DNA of 64,000 nucleotides from Diospyros lotus (GCF_014633365.1 NC_068341.1:20008339-20072338), one strand, 5' to 3'; positions 22,800 to 36,700 are shown, counted from the first letter of the stretch. The notes: a model not told the origin generated them from the sequence alone. Numbers and translations: made by a program.

Positions 22800-23480
22800 G
22801 GTTATTGTTACCAAATTGGATCGACAACAAACTACAATCAAACTAATAAACAATACACGAACACAAAATTTAACATGAAAAATCCAATTTGGGAAAAACC
22901 ATTGGCAGAAAGAACAAAATATCACTAACCAAAAAAGGTAATACAAAAGTGATATTGACACACAAACTCTGTCACTCTGTGTCTAATTTCATGTGACTTG
23001 AGCACTTATTTATAAATCTAAAATCATTTATGGATGAATATAGAAAATCATATCCTGATCAGAAGATAATGTATGAGAATATTCTTCCAGATGAAATAAA
23101 TCTTAGATAAAATTGAATTTAACAACATCATAATCACAGTCAAATTTGAAATCATAGTCACAGTCAAATTAGGAAACCCAATCACAGATAAACAAGGATT
23201 TTGACTCATAATTATCACAGTTATAACCAAATCGAACCGACTACAAACAACTAATCGAACTGAACCTAAGCATATAACCGAAATTGAACTGACACACTTA
23301 CCTCAGATAACCAAACTAACCGAAATCTAAACCAGGTTGACCGAATAGACCAAATAACCTTAAATAATTGAATTAATCGAAATTGAACTAACCAAAATCT
23401 AAACCATAATAACCAAATCAAGAACTGAAATTAAATCGAAAAACTGAACAAATAACCGTTAACCTAAGTAACACAAAAAA
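22800..23480. repeat. Left subterminal motif array of the hAT element
   Basis: Degenerate repeats of AACCGAAATTGAACTGA / ATAACCAAATCGAACCGA cover about 23200-23480, with related motifs closer to the end. Similar ATCGAACTGATAAC motifs occur near the right end (30770-30850). Subterminal motif clusters are transposase-binding regions in hAT elements; that role is inferred here. Confidence 0.6.
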
Positions 23481-25820
23481 TTGGAAAAAAAAAATCGAAC
23501 TAATCAACATATTATTACTGACCGAACAAACCAAGCATGAGATTTCCAAGAATAAAAAAGATGATAAGAAATCAAGAATAAGATGATAACATGTGAACAT
23601 AATCTATAAGGAAAATTAGATTTCAATACAAAAGGAAAATAGAGAAGAAAGAAACATTAAACATATATAGAAGTTTGGCAAAGGTACTAAAAATTTTCTC
23701 AACAATCAGGCCAAGTGGAACTCACATGACAAATAAGATGCTTAAAATTGTACAACTAAACAAGAGAACCTAGATAACTAAGCTTAAGAAGTACTAGATG
23801 CACAACTCACTTGTCATTTGTCAATCCAATATGATGTGATTTTTGGACTGACAAGTTACAAAAGATTTTCTCATGGCTCTTCTTGTGTCATCGTTAGCAT
23901 CTCCATCTCCATCCAAATTTTGTTCTCTGACCTAAATGCATGATGTGTTGTATCTCATTCCAACTTTTCCTCTTTGTCCTCATATGTGCTCTAACCTAAA
24001 TGCATGATGGAATGATACAATAAGAGGAAAAAAAAACCCCGAAGTGTGTCACAATTTAATATTTTTTATGCCTATACTTTAGATAGAAAGGGAAGGCAAT
24101 TGCCAACTTGCCTTTAGCTTGCTAAATCCCTACCTTAACATGTTGTAATATCTCTTCACAAGTAATTGTACATGAAGTCTGATTCCAAAGAGACCTAAAT
24201 GAAGAAGGTAATGGCCAAATTAGGAGAAAGGCAAGCAATTGGAAAATGTGAATTGGTAAAAAAATAAGGAAATTATTTGAGAAGTCAACTGTCTAACCTT
24301 CAGTTCTCAGATACTTTTTGAACATAGTTGAGAGCAAAATATAAAGTGATTTTATTTTGTTGGGAATGAGAATCCACATCACTTTAAAGCGCACACAATC
24401 CCCTAAATACATCTCTTAACTCAACATAACAGGACTACACAGAATCTCCTTCCCCTAAAACTCCCTTTTTGCGCACAAAGAGAAGGACAAGGTAGAAATA
24501 AAATGAACAGACAAAAATAAGTTTATAATCATCTTACCCAACCCAGTAAGCAACGCAATATCTTCATGTTTCACTCATGCAGCTAAATGCCACCATTAAT
24601 CCTTTTCTTAGACTACTATAGTAGAAACTTGACAACCAAAGAAGTTAGTGAAAGAAGCTGCTTTTAAGTTTCAACATATGAATATGTATATTAACAGCGA
24701 TGTGGGCAAATTCATAAATACTACAAAAATACGCAATTTCAATTTCCAAAGAAAAATATTACTTTCCTCATTTCCACTTTCTTCCTTGCAAGCCATCTGC
24801 TAACAGATAGTAGACACACCCACTATAGATATAGAGACAGATATTAAAGAATTTATTATAGGAACAAAATGCATGCATGAATTCAAACTAGTATGATCAT
24901 AGTGCAAAATAAACATTACCTGTGCTTAAACATTAAGACACCTTGGTTAAAGACTTCAAAGGATCATAAATAATGCAAACACATTGTCCTATATTTTCCT
25001 ACAACCACATCATAATATCACATAAAAGATAGAACAAACGATCAAATGAGGATACTGAAATAAAAATTGTCCTGCTCTAGCAAATGACATTAAGCATATG
25101 AATACTATACAAATATCAAACATTTACCTAGGGCAAATAGTAAGTAAAAACAAAAATAAAAACAAGAATTATTACTTAGTAATTCATAAAGGTCTCAATC
25201 AGTTCCACAGTCTTGAAAAGAACCTAAAAGAGTTGATTGATACCTGGAAATTTCAAAATTAGCAACATTAACCTCCCAACTTTTAATTCACAGCTAAACA
25301 CATAAGTTTAGTAATAATGTAATATAGAAACCTCTACCTTCTAACTTGCCTTGGAAAAGCTGAGTAGTAGTTTCAACAAAATGAGAATGTTGCTGAAGGA
25401 TGAGAGGGCAAGGAGTGCAAGAGCATAAGCAGATTTGTAACTTTTGAAGGATGAGAGCAAAGAGTGCAAGATCGATTTGTGTTAAGAGCTATAAGGAAAT
25501 AAACCAAAGTTGACTCAAACCAAAGCTAATACATAAACAAATGCTACAAACAAAGGATATAACTATTAACTACCTGTAGAGGGGCCTAATTCATTGAACT
25601 TGAGTTGAGTGAAGCAGCCACAAGAAAAATTTGGCACATGTGATTGTGGAGGGGGGGAAGGGGGGGAGACTGAACTAAAATGTTGTATATGCTTCATTTT
25701 GAATTTGTAAAATAATGTAATAAACAGATATTAACTAAGCATTCAACACATAAACAGATATTGAAATACTGCAAGACTCAAATTCTCTTACTTACAAATG
25801 CATGAGTCTTCAAAATCTAA

Positions 25821-27106
25821 GGTGGTGTTCTCTTTGTGTTTCAATTTTCAGTTTTCAATTTTGTATTTTGAGTGTCTATTTCGAGATTTTTAAAAACGTG
25901 TTCTTTTTGTCATTTTGAAAAAAAAAACGCGTTTGCTTTGAAATTTTGTAAAATTTTATTTTATGATATTTTATTTAAGAAATTTGATTCAAAGTAAATT
26001 ATAAATATTTATTAATAAATTATAAGATTAATTTAAAAAATTTAAATATAATACAGGAGATAACTAATAATTTAATTGTATTAAAATTACAAAGTACATT
26101 CTAATGTCATTTTTAATTTGACTCAACTATTAATTTCATAATAAATTTATTTTTACCTATAAATTAAAATCTAACATTAATTTTGAGATTTAAATTATCC
26201 ATAAAATAAATATTAAAAAAATTATAAATCATAAATTAGTAAAATATTAATTTATTCAAAATTTAAAAATATAATTGAAAAGTGAAATTAATAAAAAAAA
26301 AATTATGTTAATAGGCGGGGAAAGCTGTCGAAGGAAGAAATGGCAGAATGGCAAGAGTTAGGTGGCGAGCGTGGATAGTAGCCGGTGGCGATGGCGGTAG
26401 TGGGCAGATTTGGGCGTAGCGAGCGGTGGCGGTAGGGGATCTGGGAGTGGAGGAAAGTGGCAGGCGAAGGGAAATGGCCGACGAATTTGGGCGTGGTTGG
26501 TGGTGGTGGTGGCTATGGTGGATCTAGGAGTAGAGGGTAGTGGTGAGTGGCAACGGGCGGAGGGCAGTAACAGATCTGGTCTATTTGGACAATGGCGATG
26601 GTAGGCGTGGATGGTAGTGGCGTGGAGAACAGTGGCGAGCGATGGTGGGCAGAGGGCAATGGCATGTGATTTGGGCAGTGGTGGTGATGGCAGTGGTGGG
26701 CATGGATGGCACTGATGGTGGTGGAATGGAAGGTAGTGGACAGTAGCAAATATGGGCAATTTGGGCAGTGGCGGTGATGGGTGTGGATGTCAGTGATGGT
26801 GGCGGCGAGGGTGGATAGCAGTGATGACGGTGGCGTTGATGGTAGTGGCGACCGAGCTTGAAGAGAAAGAAAAGAGAGGTGGAAAAGAAGCAGGTGAATA
26901 CACTAACCGTTTTCCATGTTTTGGATTGAAGGGTTGGTTTTGGATGAAAACAGCCAAACCGTGATTTTGGTGTTTTGGGTTTTCTGTGTAAATTTTTTGT
27001 ATGTTTTGCAAAATGCGTTTTTGAAAATAGGTAAGGAAACTCGTTTTGAATGTTTTAAAAAACTGAAAATGGAAAACGGGTTGAAAATGCTAAAGAGAAC
27101 ATTCCC
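25821..27106. mobile_element. Non-autonomous PIF/Harbinger-like element (copy B), inside the hAT element
   Basis: 1286 bp flanked by TAA on both sides (25818-25820 and 27107-27109). Ends GGTGGTGTTCTCTTTGTGTT and, inward from the right, GGGAATGTTCTCTTTAGCAT. AT-rich arms surround a GC-rich core (26310-26880) of GTGG/GGCGATGG-like low-complexity sequence that produces spurious long open frames. Same family as 14956-16266, opposite orientation. Confidence 0.75.
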
Positions 27107-27299
27107 TAAATTTTCGTATGTGCAGGGCTGTCAATGGTAATCTTTGTCAATTCTAAAAATAATACACAAAATTAATTAAATATTCTCAAAGTAACAAGTA
27201 TTGAACTAAAATTAAAAAAAAAAAATAGCATTGAGTTTACCTTCTTCAAGTTGCTCAACATGATCCAAATCTTCTTTAACACTCAATTGGGTGGTAGAT

Positions 27300-29170
27300 G
27301 ACCAAAGTCAATCTTGCGTACAAATTAAACTTTCAACCACTTTAGGAGATAGAGAACTCCTAAATGGATCAAGTACTCGACCTCCAGTGCTGAAGGAAGA
27401 CTCGGAGGCAATAGTAGAAACTGGAATTGCCAACACATCCCAAGCCATAAAAGATAGAATAGTCCAAGCATAATTAGCTTTCCACCAATTTAAAATGTCA
27501 AAGTCATCAATTTCCTCCTCGCACATTTCACTTAAAAACTTATCCTATTATGAAGGCACATTTGTAAACCCACTACCATTGATACATTTATGCTTTTTGA
27601 AGTTGGACTAAGCAAGTTTGGTCTACCAGATTTTTCCTTCTCAATATTCTCCACAATGGGTGGAGTAGACACTTGAGACAGCTCTTTTGCTTCACTCTAA
27701 GGTGCCAACTTTTCTTATATTCATCGTACAAAGTATATACAACATTTTTTAAGGAGTTAACTACAGCAACCTCTCTCTCACTCGGATACATCTCTTGAAT
27801 TGCAAACTCTATAAACTATAACTTGTGCCTAGGATCAACCATCACAGCAATGTAAAGTAAGTGATTTATTTTTTCCAAATCCCCATAATATTTATCAAAC
27901 TTTTCTTTCATTATTTCGGTTACCTCACTTAACTCAAATCGTCAGCCTCCTGCCACTCATGTAAGAGACAGTGAATACTACTAATCTCATAGAAAATGTG
28001 TTGGATGTGACATATGATGAACATGAAATCCACAACATAGGCTCATAAAATTATTGTAACATTTTAACAAATATTCTAACATTCATCCAATCCTCTAGCT
28101 TGAGTCTCCCATCAATAGTAATAACTTGTTACAACTCATTCTTCCAAATACTACTACTAAGATCAAGCATAAAACATGGATCTTTCTCATCAAATCTCTC
28201 AAAATCCCTCTCAAATTTTTGAGTAGTCTCTAACATCAAGCATATGGAGTTCCATCTAGTTGCAACATCCAACAACAATAGCCCTTAGATTTCATTTTTT
28301 CCACTTCAACACATTCTTTGAATTTTCTTAGTCTTGTTGGAGATTGTCTAATATATCTTATCACATCTCTAACTCTTGTTATCGATTCAATTAGCTATTT
28401 CAACCCATGTTGCACAACTAGATTTATTATATGAGTCACACACCTCATATGCAAATATTAGCCATTCATAATACTAGCATTCCATTTTGCTATTTTTTTT
28501 CCTAAAGTTACCCACAACAACATCATTTGAACAAGCATTATCTATTGTCAAACTAAAAACTCTATCTACTTTCCATCCCATTAGACATTTCTCAATTATC
28601 ATAGTAATAGCATCACCCTTATGACTAGATATTGGATAAAAATTTAATATTTTTTTCTTTAATGTCTAATTATTGTCAATATAGTACACTGTCAAACACA
28701 TATAATTCATCATTTGAATGGAGATCTATGTGTCAGTGGTTAAGTAAACTCTTTGACAATAATTTTTTAACTTAGTCATCAATTTCAACATCTCTTCATT
28801 GAATAATTCAAAATAGTCACAAGAAATAGTCCAACATGAAGGAATCTGAAATTTTAGACAAATAACAATAATGAAATGCCTAAACCCCTCACACTCAAGA
28901 AATTTAAAAGGCAGCTCATCTACCATAACCATGCGAGCTAAAGTCTTTCCAGGAAGCACTTGATCAGATTTCTAATTCACCAATGCACCCATATTTTCCC
29001 CCTCTCTCTCACCCCCCGTTGAAGTTGGTTAGAAGTGTAATTGCATTTTGTGGGTTACAAAGCATGAGGGTGTTTTTTATATGTTCCCATATGATTCCTT
29101 AAAGTTGTAGTCCCTTTTTTTTTGGATCACGATGGAACTCCCTAAAACAATAGTTGCATCTATCTTTTAT
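27300..29170 (-). pseudogene. hAT transposase pseudogene
   Basis: In order on the minus strand. BED zinc finger at about 29165-29060 (CNYCFREFHRD, GTTTLRNHMGTYKKHPH). 28959-28726: LARMVMVDELPFKFLECEGF and VYLTTDT. About 28600-28500: LTIDNACSNDVVVGNF, the catalytic-core TxDNAxxND block. About 28440-28200: RCVTHIINLVVQHGLK, VIRYIRQSPTRLRKF, LDGTPYA where W/N of TRWNS are lost. 27791-27588: middle domain. 27526-27308: dimerisation domain DFDILNWWKANY, DVLAIPVSTIASESSFSTGG, RSSLSPKVVESLIC. Several stops and frameshifts. The C-terminal domain is the best preserved part. Confidence 0.88.
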
Positions 29171-30509
29171 CTAACCCTCTTAATTTGTAAACTTGATAAA
29201 ATAATCCCAAACATCTGACCTAGCTCTTATTGTTTCTCTTTATCTTTCTAAGTGATGTTTCACCTCTATCATCTTAAGGTTGGCTACCTTGGCTTGGTGT
29301 AAGCCTTGAACTATCATCCATACTAGGGATATTGGTGGTGTGATTGATTTATTCTCTTTCCATCTAAAATTAATACAATTGTAATCAATATGTATTTAAA
29401 CATTGAGTTAAAATGTCTTCTTGTGATTAAGTTACAGTCTTGTGATTAAAAAGAAAAATTAAGGGGTTGTAATTAAAATTCTTTCCTTGTCCTAGTACTA
29501 TCATTAGAACATGAGAAAATAACCACTTCCTATATTATGACCATATAATAGCAATATATATTTACTATTTTTAAGTTAACACACAACAATATATAAAGGC
29601 CAAAAATAGAAAGGACTAGTGAATTAATATAATCAAAGCCTTGGTATGTTATTGTTGTTTACACAGCAATAGAAACATTTACAATCAGAAGTTACTTGTG
29701 AATTAATTTAAATAAAAATAAAGCAGATGAAATGCATTTGATACCATGGAGAACCAAAAATGTTCACAAACCAAGTTCAAACAACCTTGACTTGCCGATT
29801 AGTGATTTTTCCCTTTATTATAGAGCAACTGATTAAACATGGAATCCACTTCTACCACATTACACAACTAAAGAATATTGGGATAAAAGAATTGAGTCAA
29901 GTGTAGGAATATTACCAACACCTAGGAACATATACAACCTGAGATGTTTTGCAACACTAAAGAATGTTGGGATAAAAAATAAATGCCTGGAATTTTGCAA
30001 CTATTCTGTATCATGAGTGCAGAGGATCCCATGTGGAGATTCTGCAGCAAGTTCAACAATCTCCTTATACAACTTAAGATGTTTCAAAAAGGACAGATAG
30101 TAAATCCCAACATAATGGAGAATGGCAACAACAATGACAACGATAAGAAATGATAAAAACAATGGCAACAACATAACGAAATGAGAAAGAGAACGAGAAA
30201 CACCTTTGAGACAACAACAAACCCATAACTAAAAGTCCAAAATTTTGAAAAATCTGAAACCCTAATATAACGAAAATTTGAAACTAACCTATGTCGATCG
30301 TAGGTGTGGGTCGATCACTAAAGAACACAAGGAAACAAAATCAGTGTAGTGTGGGTTGATATCATGGAAAGAATCAAACTAACCGATGGCAATCGATTAG
30401 AATTTAGGATTAGATTTTCAATTAGGAGTAGGATAGAAGAAGACAAAGAACTAACCGATGGCAACGAACAGACGGTAGGGTTTCTCTCAATCTCAGTTAG
30501 CATGGATTA

Positions 30510-30512
<3 letters not shown>

Positions 30513-30550
<38 letters not shown>
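30513..30550. repeat. (TC)n microsatellite
   Basis: 38 bp of pure CT dinucleotide repeat inside the hAT element, upstream of its transposase. Confidence 0.9.
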
Positions 30551-30553
<3 letters not shown>

Positions 30554-30855
30554 CTCGATCTCTCTTTCGAACACTTGGTCTAGCTAGATGCTTGAAGTGA
30601 ACCCTTGCATGTGCCCACTTGGTCTCAATACACGGTTAGGATTAGGGTTTCTTCGCAATACGATGTTGTTTTATGAAGAACAAAATGACGTCATTTAATG
30701 TTTTGGTCGATTCGATTTATTCGATTATTCGGACAACAAAAATCAAACTGAAACTGATAATCAACTTTTCCCTAAATTACTAATCGAACTGATAACAGAC
30801 CCAACATAAACTAACAATTAGTTTAATTTAACCGAACCGTTGCTCACTCCTAATT

Positions 30856-31420
30856 ATTCGAGTATTGAATGCCTGATAGTCAATTGAAAAAATAAGATAT
30901 AGAGACATGTTCTCTGTTCAACATAAAATATTCGACAATGGTATAAGTCTACTCAACTAAGAAACAAGATACTCGATTACACATAGACTATAGTCGATTA
31001 CTTACAAAGACTTGACACATTGTAGGATATTTAATACTCGATTTAAATTTTTCTTTCCTTGACTAAATGAATGATATACTTGATTTCTAGTTTCTCTTAG
31101 TCGATTGAGTTTACAAGCATAGAGGCTTGGTATTTAGCTCACTTTCTCCATTTGATTACTTAGATGATTTACTCGATTGCTATTAAAGATAGTCAAAAAC
31201 ATTTTTGATCACTCGATTAAAAATTTTACAAAGAGATATATATTTGAGTACAATGAATATACTCGATTGAGCCTTCCAATATCTATTGAGATAGTCGATT
31301 ATAGTAAACCCAAACACTTATCTACTCGATTACCATCACATGAATACTCGAGTGATGGTTTGAAAGTTAGTTAAAACTAACTTTCGCATCACATTAACTT
31401 GATTACTTATTCGATTATTA
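30856..31420. repeat. ACTCGATTA motif array, copy 2 (part)
   Basis: Repeated ACTCGATTA, AGTCGATTA and ATTCGAGTA motifs at irregular spacing. It continues the 22450-22775 array that was split by the hAT insertion. Same motif family as 19727-20460 but inverted. Confidence 0.75.
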
Positions 31421-34194
31421 GAAGGCTTTACTTGAATATTGTTGTAATATTAATTACGATTTTGCTTTAATATTTTATCATTAACATCATCATCAAAACA
31501 TTAACTCAACGAAATGCTTACTGATGAGCTAAAATAATGAATGTAGGCTGTAACACCCAGCTTTTTCGAGTGATAAATAACTTAGAAATTTTGAGAATTT
31601 TTTTTTTTTCATCATAAACTCAATATAAACATTTCCCGATAATCCCGTTCTACCTTCTCAACATACCAAAATAAGAATCAATAAGTTGAGACAGGTAATC
31701 ATCATAAATGCGGAAGCAATAATCGAAACCTAATATGATACATAACTAAATTTACTTAACCATAACTTAAGAATCTGTATCATTGTATCATCAAATACTT
31801 AAATACATGGAGACTTATCATCAAAAGATAACAACTGAGCACCTTAGATACAGTTTGACGATTCCTTAAAAATACATTAAATCATAACAATTACACATGA
31901 CCTTCAATATAGTATAATCTTCTAAACATGACTAAAAACATACCATGAATCCTCATGAATTAGTATATACCGAAAATAACTCGCCGAACCCATCAGCCAC
32001 GTCATCAATCATCCTCTTGCCGTAGCTACAAATCCTAACCGGAACGTTTGAATATTCCATGGGCATAACCCAATTAGAAGATGAATCTTCTAGTGAGAGT
32101 TTAGAAACATAATACATGAATGCATGATGCAATAATATAAACAATCATATGCCCTAGTGTAACTTTCCTGGTCCACCAGCCCGGCACGGAACCCTAGGCA
32201 GAATCCCGAACCTTTGCAGGATAATCCGAACGTTGTTCTATCAATTGCCCCTAAAAAATTACGGCTACACTATCAGGGCGACATCCTAATCCCATGCACA
32301 AATATCAATATGCCAATAATATCGTGTCATGCAAACATCACGACTTTCCATATAATATGACAAAATGATCATAACTTCTTAAATATAATGCATAATATAA
32401 GAAAACATATCACACATATAGGTTCTTGGGATAAAACCACTCACCTTTAGCACGTAGTTCGTAATACCTCAAAAAATGTGCACCGCCTCAATTTGCGTTC
32501 CTGACCTTGATTTTCATGCCAAATCTCAAAAGGTGCACAAATCACCAATCCTCAAGCATAACAATCCTATAAAACATATTTATCATGCAATATACCAATA
32601 CTCCAATTTTGTCACTTTTTTCTCCCATTTTCTCTTCTAAAATTCTAAATAAATACCTCTATAACTATTTTTCTCCAATCTTTTTCCACAACAATTCATC
32701 ATATTCTAAGAACTTCAAAGGAAAATTCCAGAAATTACCTTCATTTGCACCAAAACGACGCTGGTCGTTGCGAAAATCGAGAAATCGGGAAGGCAAACAC
32801 CAAAAATTTTTACACAACCCTCAAGATCATAATTTTCAAGATTATTTTTTGATTTTTCCAAACTTCCACGCGCCCTCACGCACTGGCACGTGGGTTACGC
32901 ATGGTGACCAGCGCATGTCGCCCACCTGTGTAATGACCCTAAATTGGGTCTAGGTGTTTTTAATAGTTAGTTTTAGGTCAAGGGCATTCTAAATATGGGT
33001 CGAAGTATTTTAACAATTTATGATATATTGTTTTGATGGCATAACATGATTTTGGATTAATATGAAATTTTCTTGATACATGTGATCATGAATTTAAGTG
33101 TATGGGCCTATTTTTAGAATTTGGGAAATAAATGTTTTGGACTCCATTTGAATAGTTAAATGAGTTCTTGGGTTTACCAGATGGGTTAAATAAATTGTTG
33201 GGTTTGGGCTTGGGCCCAATGGTAGAGGAGATTTAAATTGTGTTATGTGAAAAAAAAAATAATAAAATAAATTAAATTAGCATTTGTCAATAAAACCCCT
33301 AGACATTTTTGTCTATTATATGATAAGAATGTCATTTTGGTAAAATTTTCTTAGCATTGGCATGCAATCTATACACAGAAATTTGCAACCTTCTCTATGT
33401 ACAAATCTTCTAATTCTAGTGCATATCATCTCTCTCTTTTCTTCACTTTTCCATTTGTTTCCTTATCCCCTCAGCATCATCTTATACTTCACCTCCTCCT
33501 TGTGTTTCTGTTCAATTCATTATTCGCTGCCTTTCATTGCGTTGGTGGAGTTCTCTCACTAGCATCTTCTTAAGGCAAGTTTCTCTCTGATCTCTCTGTT
33601 GATGCTTTTGTTGAAAGTTCTTTTGCACTCCTATTTCATTATTAGTGCAATTCCCTTAGTCCTCTAAATTGTTTCTGTATTATTAATCCATTGTCCTGTG
33701 AATGGCATTTTCTCCCTAATTACAGCGAAGTTTTGTTTAATTTCGCTACTCCCTGTTTATGAGTTAGTAAATATATATATGCAGCTACACTCACTGACCC
33801 ACTTTCATTTACACTCATACATATATGTATATAAATTCTTAGCAGAGAGGCTATGGAAGCTTTCTCTCTCTTATAAACTAACAGCTCTTATATATTTATA
33901 ATCGCCCCTGTATTGGTTGCCCTGTTCTAGCCAGCTGAATCATAGTGACCACTTGTATACATATATACGCTTCACACAAATATAATACCCATGATTGGAA
34001 CACCCCACTATAAATTGTAGCCCACTGAAATTTGAAGTCCCACCCAAATATATATATGTATATATACATATGTACGCACCCACTGTAAATTATAGTCCCA
34101 GCAACATCACAGTGACCATTTGCATATATATACGCATGCCCCTTATCCGCTTGCCCTTGTTTTAGTCAACCTCTCTCAAATATATGCATATATG

Positions 34195-36700
34195 TGTAGT
34201 GACCCGTTATAGGGCCTAGAAATTTTAATTAAAATAATTATTTTGAGAATGGAATTTTTGGGAATTAATTGGAGATAAATTAATAAGTTGGAATTTTGAG
34301 ATATTTAAATTATGGAAAAAGGGTTTAAAGGAATTTTTGAGATTTTAAGAAATTGAGTTTTGTGGAGATTTTGAGTTAATTAAATTAAGGGTAGTTTTGG
34401 AAGAAATTAATTAAACATTTAATTAAAGAGAAAATTGAAAGTTATATTGGGAGAGGGAGTCATGTAGGGTTCAAGGGGCAATGTTGTGCGTGTGTGTGTG
34501 TGTGTGTGTGATTTGAGGCTTGAAGATCTCACACCGTTGGGAATAAAACAGAGAAAGGAGGAGAAGCAAAGAGAGATTGAGAGAAGGAGAAATAGAGTGG
34601 AGGAGATTTACAAAGAGGTCATTAATTATCAAGGCAAGTTCTTTTATCCTTCTTCTCTTCTGTTTCATTACTTAGATTATACCTCTTAAGTCCATGATTT
34701 TCTTGGAGGCTTGATGTTCATTATTGTCCGATTGGTTCTTTGTTGAGTCCATCCATGTGTATACATATAGATTTGTATAACTTTTATTTACAGCAACGTA
34801 TGAATCTCTTGATTTATAAACTGAGTTTTCAATCCTCCTCTATTAGGATTTGATCATCCTAATCTTTCCTTTGGAATGGTGTAACGTTTAGAGTTTGATT
34901 GGCTTTGAAGTATATGTATATATGTTGAGTTATATAGTTGCAGTAGCATATATATATATATGCATATACATATATCATTCATTGTTACAGAGATTTTGAG
35001 TTTGAGAATTTTAATCCAAATTTGATCCTTTTCAATGGAGTTTAATGTTGTTTCAATAATTTATCCATGGTTGTGGCCATTAGAGGCATGATTTATATGA
35101 AGTTGGAGAGAGTTCTTTGTAGGAGTTTCAAATAATAAGCAGATTTCACTATAGCGATTTACTGTAGCGGCTGCATTGTAGCGGGGTACTGTAGCTAGCG
35201 ACTGACTGTAGCACTCGAATTTAATTTCAATTAATCTAATTATTTTTCTCTTATAATTTAATTATTACTCCTCCTTAATAAGTTTTAAAATTTAAATTTA
35301 AAATAGTTATTAATAAAGTTTAATAAGATTTAATGAACACTTATACTTCATAAATAATTCTTAAGCAAGTTTTATACATCTAGCTTATCCTTAATGCCAT
35401 AAGACTTGAGATGTATTATTTATCATTGAGTTGCAATTAAGATAAACATTATTGGATCCATTACACCATATTAATTCTTAAGAGATCTAATATTGGTTGC
35501 CACAAAATAATTTATCAAATATTTAAAGTTTTAATGTTCTAAAATCCTTAAGACTTGTAATTGGAGTTTAATATTGCTTTTCAAGTTAAATGAATACTAA
35601 GCTCATTGCGTAGTAATTAAATTGAGATAAGAGTCAAAGATTCCATATTCTTATAATCGTTCCAAGATATCTAGTCTCCACTACATTGAGAATTAAGATA
35701 CATGCATTACATGAGATTGTGATGAGATTTGTTATGAAATATGAGCATTCATGTTGTGTGATCATTGAGCATTTTATTTATTGTGGAGCACTACATAATG
35801 TGTGCTAGCATATTATTTGTGCATTGTTGCATTAAGGCGGCTTAGTCCACAATGGGATCCCTTGAACTCATTTTGAGATCTTTGATTACTGGTAATTAGG
35901 GGCACCGTACGGCCCTAGCGGGATAATTATTTACGCTCCTTATTATGGAATAGGGGTTTTAAAACCCTAGTGAGTATATGTGCTTATTTCTTTGGGTTGC
36001 AGGTTCAGCCACAGGCAGGTATGAGTTTATATTTAGGCCTTTGTGCCTTGAGTTGCATTTAAGGTGCATTGAGATTTATGTGAGCCGTGAGGCCAGTATG
36101 TGCATACCTGCATGAGATATATTCATTCTGAGCATCATCATATGAGAACCTGTGCAACCATAACAGTTTATTCAAATATATCAACTTTCATTAATGAGTT
36201 CGATTATAAGAAGAGTTCAGACATCCCCCAATTATGAGATTAGTTTTCCCTCAGTTTATATCGAATTACCTTGTGGTATTGAGATGAGTTGTTTTTTTTT
36301 ATGAGTTCGAGGTTTTATTTTGACTCAACCTATTATTTCTTTCATGCCTATCGCTTACTGAGTCTTGTGACTCACCTTGTATTCTTCACCATTCCAGGTA
36401 GCAGCGAGAGAGTTCCCAAGGTGGGTTCTAACAGTGGGATGAGTTAGATTGTGTACGTGGAGGCCATTCAAAACCTGAAAGATGTCTGGGTCATTTGGTC
36501 TTTTAGTCATTTGACATTTAGTTATTTAGTTCCGCAGTTGTCATATATTTTTTGAGGGATATTTATGTTCGATGTTGTCTAGTTTGGGACTAGTACGTTG
36601 AGATTTATATTTTCAATATTTATGAGAGTTATTATTTGTTGTTATTCGTTTATTCCTTATTTCATGTAATACCTCCTTGGTCTGAAAGGGGGTGTCTACA
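34195..36700 (+). mobile_element. Gypsy-like solo LTR (family II, copy 2), innermost in the nest
   Basis: 2506 bp. Starts TGTAGTGACCCGTTATAGGG and ends GGGGGTGTCTACA. The target duplication is ATATG or TATGT, ambiguous by one overlapping base in a TA-rich site. Contains a (GT)n tract at 34489-34510 and a CTGTAGCG motif cluster at 35149-35212. The block CACCATTCCAGGTAGCAGCG at 36388-36407, and the following GTGTACGTGGAGGCCATTCA, align with the minus-strand copy at 48030-50962. Confidence 0.75.
35149..35212 (+). repeat. CTGTAGCG motif cluster
   Basis: CTATAGCGATT, CTGTAGCGGCTG, TTGTAGCGGGG, CTGTAGCTAGCG and CTGTAGCACTCG lie one after another in 64 bp, within the leader part of the LTR. Confidence 0.7.

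Larger units (their letters stand above)
22785..30852 (-). mobile_element. hAT transposon (Ac/RICESLEEPER type), 8.07 kb, dead
   Basis: Ends TAAAGGTGCGCAATCGGTT (left) and, read inward from the right, TAGGAGTGAGCAACGGTT are imperfect terminal inverted repeats. The flanking 8-bp duplications ATTATTAG (22777-22784) and ATTATTCG (30853-30860) match 7 of 8, as expected of hAT. A transposase pseudogene lies on the minus strand at about 29170-27300. Subterminal arrays of ATCGAACTGA/AACCGAAATTGAAC motifs occur at 22800-23480 and 30690-30850. A Harbinger element (25821-27106) is nested inside. The element interrupts Copia-like LTR copy 2. Confidence 0.9.
20670..31540 (-). mobile_element. Copia-like solo LTR (copy 2), inserted in copy 1, itself hosting Cassandra and hAT
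   Basis: The minus-strand LTR consists of 31540-30853, 22784-21673 and 21023-20670, about 2.1 kb net. It ends (minus) in CACCCAATTTATCACCTTCT and GGGTGCA, matching the end of copy 1. Flanks AAGTA (20665-20669) and ATGTA (31541-31545) match 4 of 5. Only one LTR is present, so it is a solo LTR. The motif array occurs again here (about 22450-22775 and 30856-31420). The start on the minus strand is TC rather than TG, so the right boundary carries some doubt. Confidence 0.6.

Noticed and set aside
26358..26759. 133-codon minus-strand frame rich in His, Pro and Ser
   Set aside because: It comes from the low-complexity GTGG-rich core of Harbinger copy B. Several overlapping frames are open on both strands and no domain is visible.
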